Positions 9,362-18,759 of a stretch of 64,000 nt of DNA are shown here, in pieces. The DNA is from Mycolicibacter algericus DSM 45454. Its GTDB lineage: Bacteria; Actinomycetota; Actinomycetes; Mycobacteriales; Mycobacteriaceae. The DNA lies in the NCBI RefSeq assembly GCF_002086455.1, contig NZ_MVHC01000017.1, forward strand, positions 1 through 64,000, written 5' to 3'. The first letter of the stretch is position 1. The number at the start of each line of letters is the position of its first letter. A program made the position numbers and the translations under genes. The notes beneath the pieces are model-generated. The model saw nothing but the letters and a program-made list of their open reading frames with translations. It was not told where the DNA came from and did no database searches.

Positions 9362-10735
9362 TCATCCCCGGGACAGCAGTCGCCGCTTCTGTTCGGCGAA
9401 CTCCGCCTCGGTGAGATATCCGGCGTCGTGCAGTTCGCCGAGCTCGCGGATCCCGGCTGCCAGTTCGACGACCGAGCTCGCCGGTGAATGCGCGGCGGGC
9501 GTCGCTGCGCCGGCGCCCGACTCCGCTGCCGCCGGATCCGCCGACGCTGCCGGTGCCGCCTTGCCGGCTTCCGGTGCCTTGGTCTGCTGGCCGCGGTTCT
9601 GGTTGACGGCGCCGGCCAACGCGCTGCCCCCCATACCGGCCAGCGCCATCTGACCGAAAGCCGTCCCCAATCCGGCCGGCGTTGGTGACGCGGCAGCGCT
9701 GAGCGGTGTCGAGAAGCTGGCATGACGGATCTCCGGGGCCAACTCCGCCCAGCTGATCGGCACCGAGAGCGCTCCGAGTGGGAATCCCTCGGCCAACGCA
9801 GCCACCACCGAGGCGTGGGGCACCCGAAGGTTATCGGTGCCGGGCAGCTCCGCGAAACCGCCGATCTGGCCCAGCGCCTCCAAGATGCTTCGCTGGCCGC
9901 CGCGGAGGATGTCCTGGGTGTCGAAGATCTCGCGAGAGTCCAACTCCGCGAAGTACATCGCGGCGCCCGCCAGCCAGACACCGAGGATCGACAGCGGCAG
10001 GGCGATACCGACAGCGGTCTCGTCGGCGATGATGCCCAGCCAGTCGAAGGGCCCCGTCGGCACGTCGGCCTGCGCCAGCATGGCCGGAAACTGCGAACCG
10101 GCATCGGATGAGCCCGGCAGCGCCGAGGCCAGCTTTGACGGCAGCGTCTGGGCCGTGTTGGCGGCCGAGTTGAGTCCGGCGGCCTCCGAGCCGTTGAGCG
10201 GCCCGGCCGGGTTGGCGGTGTGCGGCGGCGGCTGGAACGGCTCCATCTCGGTGGCGGTCGCCGACAGCGACGCATAGCTGTACATGGCGCTGGCGTCCTG
10301 GGCCCACATCGCGGCGTATTCGGCTTCGTTGGCGGCGATGGCCGCCGCGTTCTGGCCCAATATGTTGGTGGCCAGCAGCGTCATCAACGCAGCGCGGTTG
10401 GCCGCGATCGCCGGAGGCGGCACCACCGTGGCGAAGGTGGCCTCGTAGGCGGCAACGGCGGCCTTGGCCTGCATGCCGGTCTTCTCGGCCTGGACCGAGG
10501 TCATGTTCAACCACGACACGAACGGGGTGATCGAGGCCGCCATGGCTACGGCCGAGGGCCCCAGCCAGGGCCCGCTCGTCAGTTCGGTGACCACTGACTC
10601 GTAGGCGGTGGCTGCCAGATGGAGCTCAGTGGCCAGCCCGTCCCAGGCCGTGGCAGCACTCAGCATCGACCCCGGGCCCGCGCCCGCATACATCAGACCG
10701 GAGTTGACCTCCGGTGGTAACGCCGCGAAATCCAT
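9362..10735 (-). CDS. PPE family protein (SVP subgroup) with C-terminal SHOCT-like segment
   Basis: The 457-residue product starts MDFAALPPEVNSG, the PPE hallmark at residues 7-9, followed by the helical domain with SGPWLGPSA. GALSVPISW near residues 320-329 fits the GxxSVPxxW motif of the PPE-SVP subgroup. After an Ala/Pro linker, the last 34 residues contain IRELGELHDAGYLTEAEF and EQKRRLLSRG, which looks like a SHOCT domain. That is not a usual PPE ending. PPE proteins are normally type VII secretion substrates paired with PE proteins, but no PE or ESX gene is adjacent. Function unknown; the family call is firm and the SHOCT call is by pattern. Confidence 0.9.
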   Translation of the reverse strand: MDFAALPPEVNSGLMYAGAGPGSMLSAATAWDGLATELHLAATAYESVVTELTSGPWLGPSAVAMAASITPFVSWLNMTSVQAEKTGMQAKAAVAAYEATFATVVPPPAIAANRAALMTLLATNILGQNAAAIAANEAEYAAMWAQDASAMYSYASLSATATEMEPFQPPPHTANPAGPLNGSEAAGLNSAANTAQTLPSKLASALPGSSDAGSQFPAMLAQADVPTGPFDWLGIIADETAVGIALPLSILGVWLAGAAMYFAELDSREIFDTQDILRGGQRSILEALGQIGGFAELPGTDNLRVPHASVVAALAEGFPLGALSVPISWAELAPEIRHASFSTPLSAAASPTPAGLGTAFGQMALAGMGGSALAGAVNQNRGQQTKAPEAGKAAPAASADPAAAESGAGAATPAAHSPASSVVELAAGIRELGELHDAGYLTEAEFAEQKRRLLSRG

Positions 10736-11078
10736 TTCTCAGCCCCGGGCAGGACGCGGCGTCCGGACCACGTTGTGGCCGGTGGCCGGTGGGTGCGAAC
10801 CGGTAATGCGATTCATCGCCGTTGCATCCCTCCGGTTTCTGGGTCAGCTGTGTTGATGTGGGTTACTCTACGGTCTGATCCCCTCGATCTAACCCGCCCA
10901 GCGCTGACCGGTGCGCTCGACACTCCGGGGTTCCTACGCGCCGTCAATTGTCGCGCAGCCTGGGCGTAATTTCATTCTCCGAGCCGGAACCGGTCAGTCG
11001 CCATGGTGTTTGACACCCATTCGGTGTGCGCGGTAACCCGTATGGACAACCGGGTGCTGCGGAGACGATGGTGGTGGC
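10736..11078. other. Intergenic region between the divergent PPE and sensor kinase genes
   Basis: No coding sequence is supported. It must hold the promoters of both flanking genes. On the + strand TTGACA at 11010-11015 is followed after 18 bases by TAACCC at 11034-11039, a plausible sigma-A-type promoter about 40 bases before the kinase ATG. I see no operator dyad, tRNA or repeat. Confidence 0.45.
11010..11039 (+). promoter_or_regulatory. Candidate sigma-A-type promoter for the two-component operon
   Basis: A consensus -35 TTGACA and a partial -10 TAACCC are separated by 18 bases. The expected start site leaves a leader of about 30 bases before the kinase ATG at 11079. Confidence 0.35.
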
Positions 11079-12095
11079 ATGCACCGGTGGACAGCGGTCG
11101 TCGACAGGTTTCGACGGCGAGCGCACCCCCCTGCGCGTGGGCTGTTTCGCCGGGTCGTGCTGATCAACGGTCTGGTCTTCACCCTGGGCACACTGGTGCT
11201 TGCCATGTCCCCGGCGAGAGTGTCGACGCGCATCCAGCTGGCCGAGATCCCGGTTCTTGTCGTCGGGCTGGCCATCGTGGTGGGCGCCAACGCACTGCTG
11301 TTGCGATCGAGCCTTGCCCCCCTGGATCGGCTCGCCGCGTCAATGCGGCGGGTCGATCCGCCCAATCCCAGTGACCGCGTCCACGACCCGGGCGCCGGCG
11401 ACCTGCACCACCTCATCGAATCCTTCAACGCCATGCTGGACCGGCTGGAAACGGAGCGGGCCTCGTCGAACGCGTCGGTGCTGACCGTGCAGGAGAACGA
11501 GCGGCAGCGGATCGCCCGGGAGTTGCACGATCAGATCGGCCAAACTCTTACCGTCGCCCTGCTCACGCTCAAGCGGGCGGTGGACGCCGCGCCCGCGGAG
11601 ATCCGCGGGGATCTCGGCGACGCCCAGGAAATAGTGCGTGCCAGCCTCGACGAGGTGCGCGGCATCGCCCGCCGGCTGCGCCCGGATGCGCTGGAGGATC
11701 TCGGGCTGCGCAGTGCACTGCAAGCGTTGTGCAACCAATTCACCCAGGCGACCGGCATCGACGTCGTCAAGCAGATCACCTCGCACGCCGATCAGGTGAG
11801 CCCCGACGTCAGCTTGGTCTGCTACCGCATCGCCCAGGAGGGCCTGACCAATATCGCCCGCCATTCCGGAGCGCAGAAGGCATGGCTGGATCTGCACATC
11901 GATGCCGCATCACGGCTCACGCTGCGGATCGCCGACAACGGCAAGGGCGGGGTGAGCGCTGAAGGAGCGGGGATCACCGGAATGCGGGAACGCGCCCTGC
12001 TGGTGCAGGCCACCCTGACGATCAGCTCCCCGAGCAACGAGGGAACCGAAGTCCGGCTGACGGTGCCGGTCCGACTGAGCACGGGAGGTAGGTGA
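11079..12095 (+). CDS. NarL-type sensor histidine kinase (HisKA_3)
   Basis: A 338-residue membrane kinase. Two transmembrane segments lie at roughly residues 25-45 (VVLINGLVFTLGTLVLAM) and 55-75 (IPVLVVGLAIVVGANALLL), with almost no extracytoplasmic loop. A HAMP-like linker follows (LAPLDRLAASMRRV). The H-box is ARELHDQIGQTLTVALL. The ATPase domain shows YRIAQEGLTNIARHSGA (N-box) and RIADNGKGG (G1). The tiny sensor loop suggests it perceives a membrane signal, as in intramembrane-sensing kinases. The stop overlaps the response-regulator start by one base. Confidence 0.9.
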   Translation: MHRWTAVVDRFRRRAHPPARGLFRRVVLINGLVFTLGTLVLAMSPARVSTRIQLAEIPVLVVGLAIVVGANALLLRSSLAPLDRLAASMRRVDPPNPSDRVHDPGAGDLHHLIESFNAMLDRLETERASSNASVLTVQENERQRIARELHDQIGQTLTVALLTLKRAVDAAPAEIRGDLGDAQEIVRASLDEVRGIARRLRPDALEDLGLRSALQALCNQFTQATGIDVVKQITSHADQVSPDVSLVCYRIAQEGLTNIARHSGAQKAWLDLHIDAASRLTLRIADNGKGGVSAEGAGITGMRERALLVQATLTISSPSNEGTEVRLTVPVRLSTGGR

Positions 12096-12751
12096 TGGCG
12101 CTAAAGCCGGCCCGCATCATGCTCGCCGACGACCACGCCCTGGTGCGCAGCGGGCTGCGGATGATCCTGGATGCCGAGCCGGACCTATCCGTGGTGGCCG
12201 AAGCGGCCGACGGGTCCGAGGCGCTGACGGCTCTGCAGAACACCCCGGTCGATCTGGCGATCCTTGATATCGCGATGCCGCGGATGACCGGGCTGCAGGC
12301 GGCGCGCGAGATCAACCGCAGTCATCCCCATGTCCGGGTGCTGATGCTGTCGATGCACGACAACGAGCAGTATTTCTTCGAAGCCCTCAAGGCGGGCGCA
12401 TCGGGCTACGTGCTCAAGTCCGTCGCCGACCGGGACCTGCTCGAGGCCTGCCGGGCGACGATGCGCGGCGAACCGTTTCTGTACGCCGGGGCGGTGACCG
12501 CGCTGATCCGCGACTATCTGCACCGGACACGCCAGGGCGCTGATTTGCCGGACAACATCCTCACGCCGCGCGAGGAGGAGGTGCTGAAGCTGATCGCCGA
12601 AGGTTTTTCGGCGCGCGAGATCGCGAAAACACTCGGTATCAGTGCCAAGACGGTCGACCGGCATCGGACGAATACCCTGCAGAAGCTCGGCTTGCGCGAC
12701 CGCTTGGCGCTCACCCGTTATGCCATCCGAGCTGGCCTGATCGAGGCCTAG
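12095..12751 (+). CDS. NarL/FixJ-family response regulator
   Basis: A 218-residue regulator, the cognate partner of the upstream kinase. The receiver domain has the acidic pair in IMLADDHALVRSG, the phospho-acceptor Asp in VDLAILDIAMPRMTG, and Lys in SGYVLKSVADRD. The C-terminal LuxR-type helix-turn-helix reads LTPREEEVLKLIAEGFSA followed by REIAKTLGISAKTVDRHR. The ATG at 12095 is preferred over GTG 12092 because GGAGG at 12084-12088 is better spaced. Targets unknown; the adjacent Mrp operon is one possibility but nothing in the sequence proves it. Confidence 0.92.
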   Translation: MALKPARIMLADDHALVRSGLRMILDAEPDLSVVAEAADGSEALTALQNTPVDLAILDIAMPRMTGLQAAREINRSHPHVRVLMLSMHDNEQYFFEALKAGASGYVLKSVADRDLLEACRATMRGEPFLYAGAVTALIRDYLHRTRQGADLPDNILTPREEEVLKLIAEGFSAREIAKTLGISAKTVDRHRTNTLQKLGLRDRLALTRYAIRAGLIEA

Positions 12752-12776
12752 CGAAACGCCGCAGGGGAGGCTGCGT

Positions 12777-12804
12777 GGGGGTCCGCCCCCCCGTTGAATG
12801 GGGG
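12777..12804 (+). terminator. G/C hairpin cluster after the two-component operon
   Basis: GGGGG at 12777-12781 can pair with the C run at 12786-12792, and the same C run can pair with GGGGG at 12800-12804, giving two mutually exclusive hairpins. There is no T tract, so termination is uncertain. The rest of the 250-base gap to mrpA shows no clear gene. Confidence 0.25.
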
Positions 12805-13003
12805 TTGCATTCCATGGCGCTCGACTGTTTTGCCGCAGAAACTGGATTCAGCCGGGGCGGGCGATTCGGGTACGTTTGAAGCCGGACTCGACGTGCCTGT
12901 CGTTGCCGCGGCCGCCAGCGGTGCCGTCCGGCGCCGCTCATGTGTCCGACGTTCGTACTAGAACTGATTCCGTTGCCGGGATCAATTTGTCCCGTGGAGC
13001 GTG

Positions 13004-15901
13004 ATGCTAGCGATACTGCTTGCCCATACTGTCGGCACGGCTTTGGCTCCGCTGATGGTGCGCAGATGGGGACGGGCGGCGTTCTATCCGCTGGGAGCGA
13101 TCCCGCTGGTATCGCTGGTGTGGGTGGTGGCGAACTGGCCCACCGGCCCGGCCGACGATCGACGAACGACGGTGTCCTGGGTGCCCGGGCTGTCGATGGA
13201 CATCGACCTGCGCTTCGACTCGCTGGCCGCGATCATGAGCGTGCTGGCACTGGGGATCGGCGCCCTGGTGCTGTTCTACTGCGCCGAGTACTTCCGCCCC
13301 GTCAGCCCCCACTGTGACCTCGATCCGCGGCTGCCCGGGTTCGCCGCGAAGATGGTCGGATTCGCCGGTTCCATGTTCGGGTTGATGGTCGCCGACAACA
13401 TGCTGGTGCTGTACGTGTTCTGGGAAATGACCACGGTGTTGTCGTTCCTGCTGATCGGTCACTACGCCGAACGTGCCATCAACCGCCGCGCTGCCATCCA
13501 GGCGTTGGTGGTGACCACCGCCGGCGGCCTGGCGATGCTGGTCGGCCTGATCATGCTGGGTGAGACGGCGGGGACTTACCTGCTGTCGGAGCTGGTGGCG
13601 AGTCCGCCGTCCGGCACGGTGGTCACGGTCGGCGTGCTGTTGGTCCTGGTCGGGGCGCTCAGCAAGTCGGCGATCATCCCGTTGCATTTCTGGCTGCCGG
13701 GCGCGATGGCGGCGCCGACGCCGGTCAGCGCCTACCTGCACGCCGCGGCGATGGTCAAGGCCGGGATCTATCTGGTGGCGCGGCTGACCCCGGCGTTCGC
13801 CGACTCACCGGGATGGCGGCCGACGGTGCTGGTGCTGGGCCTGGCCACCGCCCTGCTCGCCGGCTGGCGCGCGGTCCGCGAATACGACTTGAAGCTGCTG
13901 CTGGCCTACAGCACCGTCAGCCAGTTGGGTCTGATGATCACACTGGTCGGCGCCGGTGGCGGCGACCTGATGTTGGCCGGTCTGACCGCCATGTGTGCCC
14001 ACGCGGCGGCCAAGGCGACGCTGTTCATGGTGGTGGGGATCATCGACCATGCCACCGGCACCCGCGACCTGCGGGAGCTGGCCGGCCTGGGTCGCCGCGC
14101 TCCGGGACTGTTCGTGATTGCCGCCGCCGCGGCCGCCAGCATGGCCGGGGTGCCGCCGTTCGTGGGTTTCATCGCCAAGGAGACGATTTTCGGGACCGAG
14201 GCCGGAGCCCCGTCGTTGGGCTCTTCCAGCCCGTATGTATTGGGTGCCGCGGTGGTTGCCTCGGTATTCACCGTGATCTACAGTGCGCGGTTCGTCTGGG
14301 GCGGCTTCGCCGGCAAAGGCCTGCCCGAGCCCAGCACGCATGTCGCCGAACTGCACCGACCGACTGCGGCGTTCTTGGCGGCCCCCGCGGTGTTGGCCGC
14401 CGCCAGCCTGGGCCTCGGGTTGTGGTCGATCGGGCTGGACACGGTGTTGCACGGCTACGCCGACACGATGCCCGACGGCTCCGGCTACCACCTTGCGTTG
14501 TGGCACGGCGCGGGGCTACCGGTACTGCTCTCGGCGATGGTGCTGCTGGTGGGCTTCAGTGTGTTCGCCGCGCGCGGCCCGCTGGGCCTGAGCCGGTTGC
14601 GCCGACTTCCGCTGGGCAAGGCCGACGAAATGTACGACGATTTCATCCGGTTGCTCGATGTGGCTGCGGTCCGGGTGACCGCGATCACCCAGCGTGGCTC
14701 GCTGCCGTTCAACCAAGCGGTGATATTCGTGACGCTGGTGGTGCTGCCGCTGGCCGCGCTGATGCTGGGTGCGCGTGACCGGGTCGACCTGCAGCTGTGG
14801 GACACCCCGTTGCAGCTCACCGTGGCGGTGCTGGTGGTCGCCGGCGGGATCGGTGCGACCGTGGCTCGCAACCGGCTGTCTGCGGTGCTGATGGTCGGGG
14901 TGACCGGGTACGGCTGCGCCGTGGCGTTCGCTTTTCACGGTGCCCCCGACCTGGCCTTGACCCAGTTGCTCGTCGAGACCGTGACCGTGGTGATCTTCGT
15001 GCTGGTGCTGCGGACGCTGCCGGCGGAGACCGCGCGTCCCACGATGGAGACGAACCGGCTGTCGCGGGCGGTGTTGTCCATCATGGTCGGCGCCAGCGTC
15101 GCTGTGCTGGGGGCCTTCGCGATGGCGGCCCGCACCAGCGATGGCGTCGCCGATCTGTTGCCCTCCGCGGCCTATCTGCGCGGCTACGGCGCCAACGCCG
15201 TCAACGTGATCCTGGTCGACATCCGGGCCTGGGACACCCTCGGAGAGATCTCGGTGTTGCTGGTGGCGGCCACCGGAGTGGCCTCGATGGTGTTCCGAAC
15301 TCGCCGATTCGGGCGGGCCCCTCGGACCGCCGATCCCGATGCGCATCGGATGGATCCCCGGGTCGCCACGCCGTACAGCCCCGCGATCGGGTCCACCACC
15401 TGGCTGCGCGGCAGCGCCTACCACGATCCCGATCAGCGGTCGCTGGTGTTGGAGGTCGCGAGCCGGATGATCTTCCCGCTGATCATGGTCGTCTCGGTCT
15501 ATTTCCTGTTCGCCGGGCACAACAATCCGGGCGGCGGTTTCGCCGGCGGATTGGCTGCCGGACTGGCGCTGGCGCTGCGCTATCTGGCGGGCGGGCGATA
15601 CGAGCTCGGCGAGACACTGCCGCTGGACTCCGGCAAAATCCTGGGCGTGGGCCTGAGCATGGTGGCCGCCACGGCGCTGGCGTCGCTGTTCCTCGGTGCA
15701 CCGGTGCTGTCGTCGGCGGCGCTGTCGTTCAGCCTGCCGATAGTGGGCCAGGTCAAGCTGGTGACTTCGTTGTTCTTCGATGTGGGGGTGTATCTGGTCG
15801 TGGTCGGCATGGTGCTCGACGTCCTGCGCAGCCTCGGTGCCCGACTCGACCAGGTGGCCGAGCAGCGACCTGCGCAACGCCCGGTGGTGAGGACACCATG
15901 A
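13004..15901 (+). CDS. mrpA: Mrp Na+/H+ antiporter subunit A, fused to subunit B
   Basis: The 965-residue polytopic membrane protein is the large MrpA/MnhA subunit, related to NuoL. Its ion-channel core includes the conserved Glu in VLYVFWEMTTVLSFLL and the Lys in LVGALSKSAIIPLHFWLPGA. A DUF4040-like region lies around residues 620-700. The C-terminal 150 residues (from ASRMIFPLIMVVSVYFLF, with FAGHNNPGGGFAGG) correspond to MrpB, so A and B are one polypeptide, as in other group members without separate mrpB. ATG 13004 follows GGAG at 12996. The Mrp complex exchanges Na+ for protons for pH and salt tolerance. Overlaps mrpC by 4 bases. Confidence 0.95.
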   Translation: MLAILLAHTVGTALAPLMVRRWGRAAFYPLGAIPLVSLVWVVANWPTGPADDRRTTVSWVPGLSMDIDLRFDSLAAIMSVLALGIGALVLFYCAEYFRPVSPHCDLDPRLPGFAAKMVGFAGSMFGLMVADNMLVLYVFWEMTTVLSFLLIGHYAERAINRRAAIQALVVTTAGGLAMLVGLIMLGETAGTYLLSELVASPPSGTVVTVGVLLVLVGALSKSAIIPLHFWLPGAMAAPTPVSAYLHAAAMVKAGIYLVARLTPAFADSPGWRPTVLVLGLATALLAGWRAVREYDLKLLLAYSTVSQLGLMITLVGAGGGDLMLAGLTAMCAHAAAKATLFMVVGIIDHATGTRDLRELAGLGRRAPGLFVIAAAAAASMAGVPPFVGFIAKETIFGTEAGAPSLGSSSPYVLGAAVVASVFTVIYSARFVWGGFAGKGLPEPSTHVAELHRPTAAFLAAPAVLAAASLGLGLWSIGLDTVLHGYADTMPDGSGYHLALWHGAGLPVLLSAMVLLVGFSVFAARGPLGLSRLRRLPLGKADEMYDDFIRLLDVAAVRVTAITQRGSLPFNQAVIFVTLVVLPLAALMLGARDRVDLQLWDTPLQLTVAVLVVAGGIGATVARNRLSAVLMVGVTGYGCAVAFAFHGAPDLALTQLLVETVTVVIFVLVLRTLPAETARPTMETNRLSRAVLSIMVGASVAVLGAFAMAARTSDGVADLLPSAAYLRGYGANAVNVILVDIRAWDTLGEISVLLVAATGVASMVFRTRRFGRAPRTADPDAHRMDPRVATPYSPAIGSTTWLRGSAYHDPDQRSLVLEVASRMIFPLIMVVSVYFLFAGHNNPGGGFAGGLAAGLALALRYLAGGRYELGETLPLDSGKILGVGLSMVAATALASLFLGAPVLSSAALSFSLPIVGQVKLVTSLFFDVGVYLVVVGMVLDVLRSLGARLDQVAEQRPAQRPVVRTP

Positions 15902-16362
15902 CCGCACATCTGGTTCCCTTGTTGATGGCCGCCGGACTCACGTCCTGCGGGGTGTACATGCTGCTGGAGCGCAACCTCACCCGATCGTTGCTGGGCCTGA
16001 TGATGATCGGCAATGCCATCAACCTGCTGATCATCGATGTTTCCGGACCGGGCGGCAGCCCGCCGATCTACCACAGCACCGAGGGCATGGAAAACGACGC
16101 CGACCCGCTGGCCCAGGCCATGGTGCTGACCGCCATCGTCATCACCATGGGCATCGCCGCATTCGTGCTGGCCCTGACCTACCGCTCCTACCACCTGACC
16201 ACCGACGACGACATCGGTGACGACGAGGAGGCGATCCGGCTGTCCCAGCTCTCCGACGAGGAGATCATCGCCGCCGAGGCCGACCACAGTGAGCCGGTGG
16301 CGCCCGGTGAATTGGACGCCGTCGTGGAAAGCACTGTCGCGGAAAGCGGGGTGTCGCGGTGA
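15898..16362 (+). CDS. mrpC: Mrp antiporter subunit C
   Basis: A 154-residue membrane protein of the MrpC/NuoK family. Three transmembrane helices are visible: LVPLLMAAGLTSCGVYMLL, LLGLMMIGNAINLLIIDV and AMVLTAIVITMGIAAFVLAL. The motif DPLAQAMVLTAIVI is typical. The C-terminal 50 residues form an acidic cytoplasmic tail (DDDIGDDEEAIRLSQLSDEE) longer than in classical MrpC. The start overlaps the mrpA stop and the stop overlaps the mrpD start. Confidence 0.93.
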   Translation: MTAHLVPLLMAAGLTSCGVYMLLERNLTRSLLGLMMIGNAINLLIIDVSGPGGSPPIYHSTEGMENDADPLAQAMVLTAIVITMGIAAFVLALTYRSYHLTTDDDIGDDEEAIRLSQLSDEEIIAAEADHSEPVAPGELDAVVESTVAESGVSR

Positions 16363-17957
16363 GTATCGCTGCTGCCCTGATCCCGCTTCCGGTACTACTG
16401 CCCACGCTGGGCGCTGCACTGACCCTGATCGTCGGCCGGCGTCCCAAGCTGCAGCAGCCGATCACCATCGGTACGTTGGCCGCGGATGTCGCGGTCACCG
16501 CCGCACTGCTGTTCCTGTCCGACCGAGAGGGCACCCTGGCGTTGCACGTCGGCGGCTGGGGCCCGACCGAGGGCGGGCGCGGGCCGCTCGGCATCACCCT
16601 GGTGGTCGACCGGCTGTCGGCACTGATGCTGATCGTGTCGGCGGTTGTGCTGCTGGCGGTGATCGTCTACGCCATCGGACAGGGGGTCCGCGACGGTGAC
16701 GACCGGCAACCGGTGTCGATCTTCCTGCCCACATATTTGACGCTGTCGGCCGGTGTCTCCCTGGCGTTCCTGGCCGGTGACCTGTTCAACCTCTTCGTCG
16801 GGTTCGAGATGCTGTTGGCTGCCAGCTTCGTGTTGCTGACCATCGGTGCGAGCGCAGAACGGATCCGGGCCGGTATCGGCTACGTGATGGTGTCCATGAC
16901 GTCGTCGTTGATCTTCCTGCTCGGCATCGCGCTGGTCTACGCCTCGACCGGCACGCTGAACCTGGCTGAGTTGGCCGTTCGCACCACCGGCATGCCAGAC
17001 GGCACCCGCAGCGCGGTGTTCGCGGTGTTCCTGGTGGGGTTTGGCATCAAAGCCGCGGTCTTCCCGCTGTCGGCCTGGTTGCCCGATTCCTATCCCACCG
17101 CGCCCGCCCCGATCACCGCCGTGTTCGCCGGCATCCTGACCAAAGTCGGTGTCTACGCGATCATCCGCGCCCATTCGCTGCTGTTCCCCGACGCCGGGCT
17201 GGACTCGGTGCTGCTGGTCGGGGCGTTGCTCACCATGCTGGCCGGTATCTTCGGCGCCATCGCGCAAAGCGACATCAAACGGGTGCTGTCCTTCACGCTG
17301 GTCAGCCACATCGGTTTCATGGTGTTCGGGGTGGCGTTGTCGAGCGAATTGGGCATGTCCGGCGCCATCTTCTACGTGATGCACCACATTATCGTGATGA
17401 CCACATTGTTCCTGGCGGCCGGATTGATCGAACGCCAGGGCGGCGCATCGTCGCTGAAACGGCTCGGCGGTTTGGTGGCCAATCCGTTGCTGGCGTTCAT
17501 GTTCCTGGCCCCGGCGTTCAATCTCGGTGGTATTCCGCCGTTCTCGGGCTTCATCGGCAAGACGGCGGTATTGCAGGCCGGGGTTCGCGACGGGTCGGTG
17601 CTGGCCTGGTGCCTGGTGGGCGGCGCGGTGGTGACCAGTCTGCTGACCCTGTTCGTGCTGGCGCGGGTGTGGACCCGGGCGTTCTGGCGGTTGCGCAGTG
17701 ATGCTCCCGAGGGAGAGCTGGTGCGCGCCGCACCGCCGGTGCTGCTCGATGACATCGGCGAGGTCGCCTTCGACGACCGCGCTGATGTGGGCCGGATGCC
17801 CATCGGGATGGTGGTGCCGACGGTCGGCCTGATCGTGCTGGGGCTGGCGTTCACCGTCATGGCGGGCCCGATCTTCGGTTACGCCGAACGCGCCGCAGCC
17901 GAGGTGCTCGACCGTGGTGAATACATCTCGGCCGTGTTGGCAGGAGGTGCGCCGTGA
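16359..17957 (+). CDS. mrpD: Mrp antiporter subunit D
   Basis: A 532-residue antiporter-like subunit of the NuoM/NuoN type. Conserved signatures are the Glu in FNLFVGFEMLLAASFVLL, the Lys in FGIKAAVFPLSAWLPDSYP and the second Lys in AGILTKVGVYAIIR, together with AIAQSDIKRVLSFTLVSHIG. About 14 hydrophobic segments are present. It forms one of the proton-pathway subunits of the Mrp complex. A GTG start overlaps the mrpC stop by 4 bases, and the same kind of overlap links it to mrpE. Confidence 0.95.
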   Translation: MSIAAALIPLPVLLPTLGAALTLIVGRRPKLQQPITIGTLAADVAVTAALLFLSDREGTLALHVGGWGPTEGGRGPLGITLVVDRLSALMLIVSAVVLLAVIVYAIGQGVRDGDDRQPVSIFLPTYLTLSAGVSLAFLAGDLFNLFVGFEMLLAASFVLLTIGASAERIRAGIGYVMVSMTSSLIFLLGIALVYASTGTLNLAELAVRTTGMPDGTRSAVFAVFLVGFGIKAAVFPLSAWLPDSYPTAPAPITAVFAGILTKVGVYAIIRAHSLLFPDAGLDSVLLVGALLTMLAGIFGAIAQSDIKRVLSFTLVSHIGFMVFGVALSSELGMSGAIFYVMHHIIVMTTLFLAAGLIERQGGASSLKRLGGLVANPLLAFMFLAPAFNLGGIPPFSGFIGKTAVLQAGVRDGSVLAWCLVGGAVVTSLLTLFVLARVWTRAFWRLRSDAPEGELVRAAPPVLLDDIGEVAFDDRADVGRMPIGMVVPTVGLIVLGLAFTVMAGPIFGYAERAAAEVLDRGEYISAVLAGGAP

Positions 17958-18481
17958 GGCCGATCGCGCTACGGATCGCTGCGTTGTGTGGCCTGTCCGT
18001 CATCTGGACGTTGCTGTGGGGCCGCTTCACGATCCCCAACCTCGTCGTCGGGATCGCGGTCGCCGTGGTCATCATGGTGCTGCTGCCACTGCCGCCGGTA
18101 CCGGTGCAGGGCAAGGTGCATCCGTGGTCGGCACTCAAGCTGCTGGGGCTGTTCGCGTGGTACCTGGTGGTGTCCAGTGGCCAGTTGATGTGGCTGGCGA
18201 TCAGACCCGGCCCGCCGCCGCAGACCGGGGTGCTGCGGGTGCCGCTGACCATCAAATCGGATCTGGTGTTGGTGTTGGCGGCCGGCATCACCACGCTGAT
18301 TCCCGGATCGATGGTGCTGGAGATCGACCAGGTACGGCGCATCCTGTATTGCCACGTGATCGATGTTGGAAATGCTCGTTCCGTCGAGCGGTTCTACCAC
18401 CAGGCTGCGCAGGTGGAGCGGCTGTTGATCGACGCGTTCGAGCGCGACGAGGACTGGCTGCCGGCGGGAGCAGGCGCATGA
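17954..18481 (+). CDS. mrpE: Mrp antiporter subunit E
   Basis: A 175-residue membrane protein with N-terminal hydrophobic segments (FTIPNLVVGIAVAVVIMVLL, LKLLGLFAWYLVVSSGQLMW) and a C-terminal cytoplasmic domain. SDLVLVLAAGITTLIPGSMV is the conserved MrpE region. It is required for assembly and activity of Mrp complexes in characterised species. Overlaps both neighbours by 4 bases. Confidence 0.93.
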   Translation: MRPIALRIAALCGLSVIWTLLWGRFTIPNLVVGIAVAVVIMVLLPLPPVPVQGKVHPWSALKLLGLFAWYLVVSSGQLMWLAIRPGPPPQTGVLRVPLTIKSDLVLVLAAGITTLIPGSMVLEIDQVRRILYCHVIDVGNARSVERFYHQAAQVERLLIDAFERDEDWLPAGAGA

Positions 18482-18759
18482 CCGTGATCTGGGGCACCGC
18501 GGGCGTTCTGCTGGGTTTCGCGGCGGTCATCACCATGTATCGGCTGCTGGCCGGGCCCAGCACGCTGGACCGACTGGTGGCCTTGGACACGCTGGCCGCG
18601 ATGACCATGTGCGGCATCGGTATTTGGGCTGCGGTCAGCCGGGACACCACCGTGACCTACAGCCTGGCGGCGCTGGCCCTGGTCGGCTTCATCGGATCGG
18701 TCAGTGTGGCCCGCTTCCGGGTGCCGGACACGCCGCTGGACTCGGGGGGGCAGTCATGA
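18478..18759 (+). CDS. mrpF: Mrp antiporter subunit F
   Basis: A 93-residue protein with three transmembrane helices. The motif RLLAGPSTLDRLVALDTL is the MrpF signature, including the conserved Asp in the middle of the protein. The ATG overlaps the end of mrpE and the stop overlaps the mrpG start. Confidence 0.93.
   Translation: MTVIWGTAGVLLGFAAVITMYRLLAGPSTLDRLVALDTLAAMTMCGIGIWAAVSRDTTVTYSLAALALVGFIGSVSVARFRVPDTPLDSGGQS

Noticed and set aside
12752..13003. Small ORFs in the gap before mrpA
   Set aside because: No ribosome-binding site or recognisable motif, and the peptides look random; the gap more likely holds the mrp promoter and weak hairpins.
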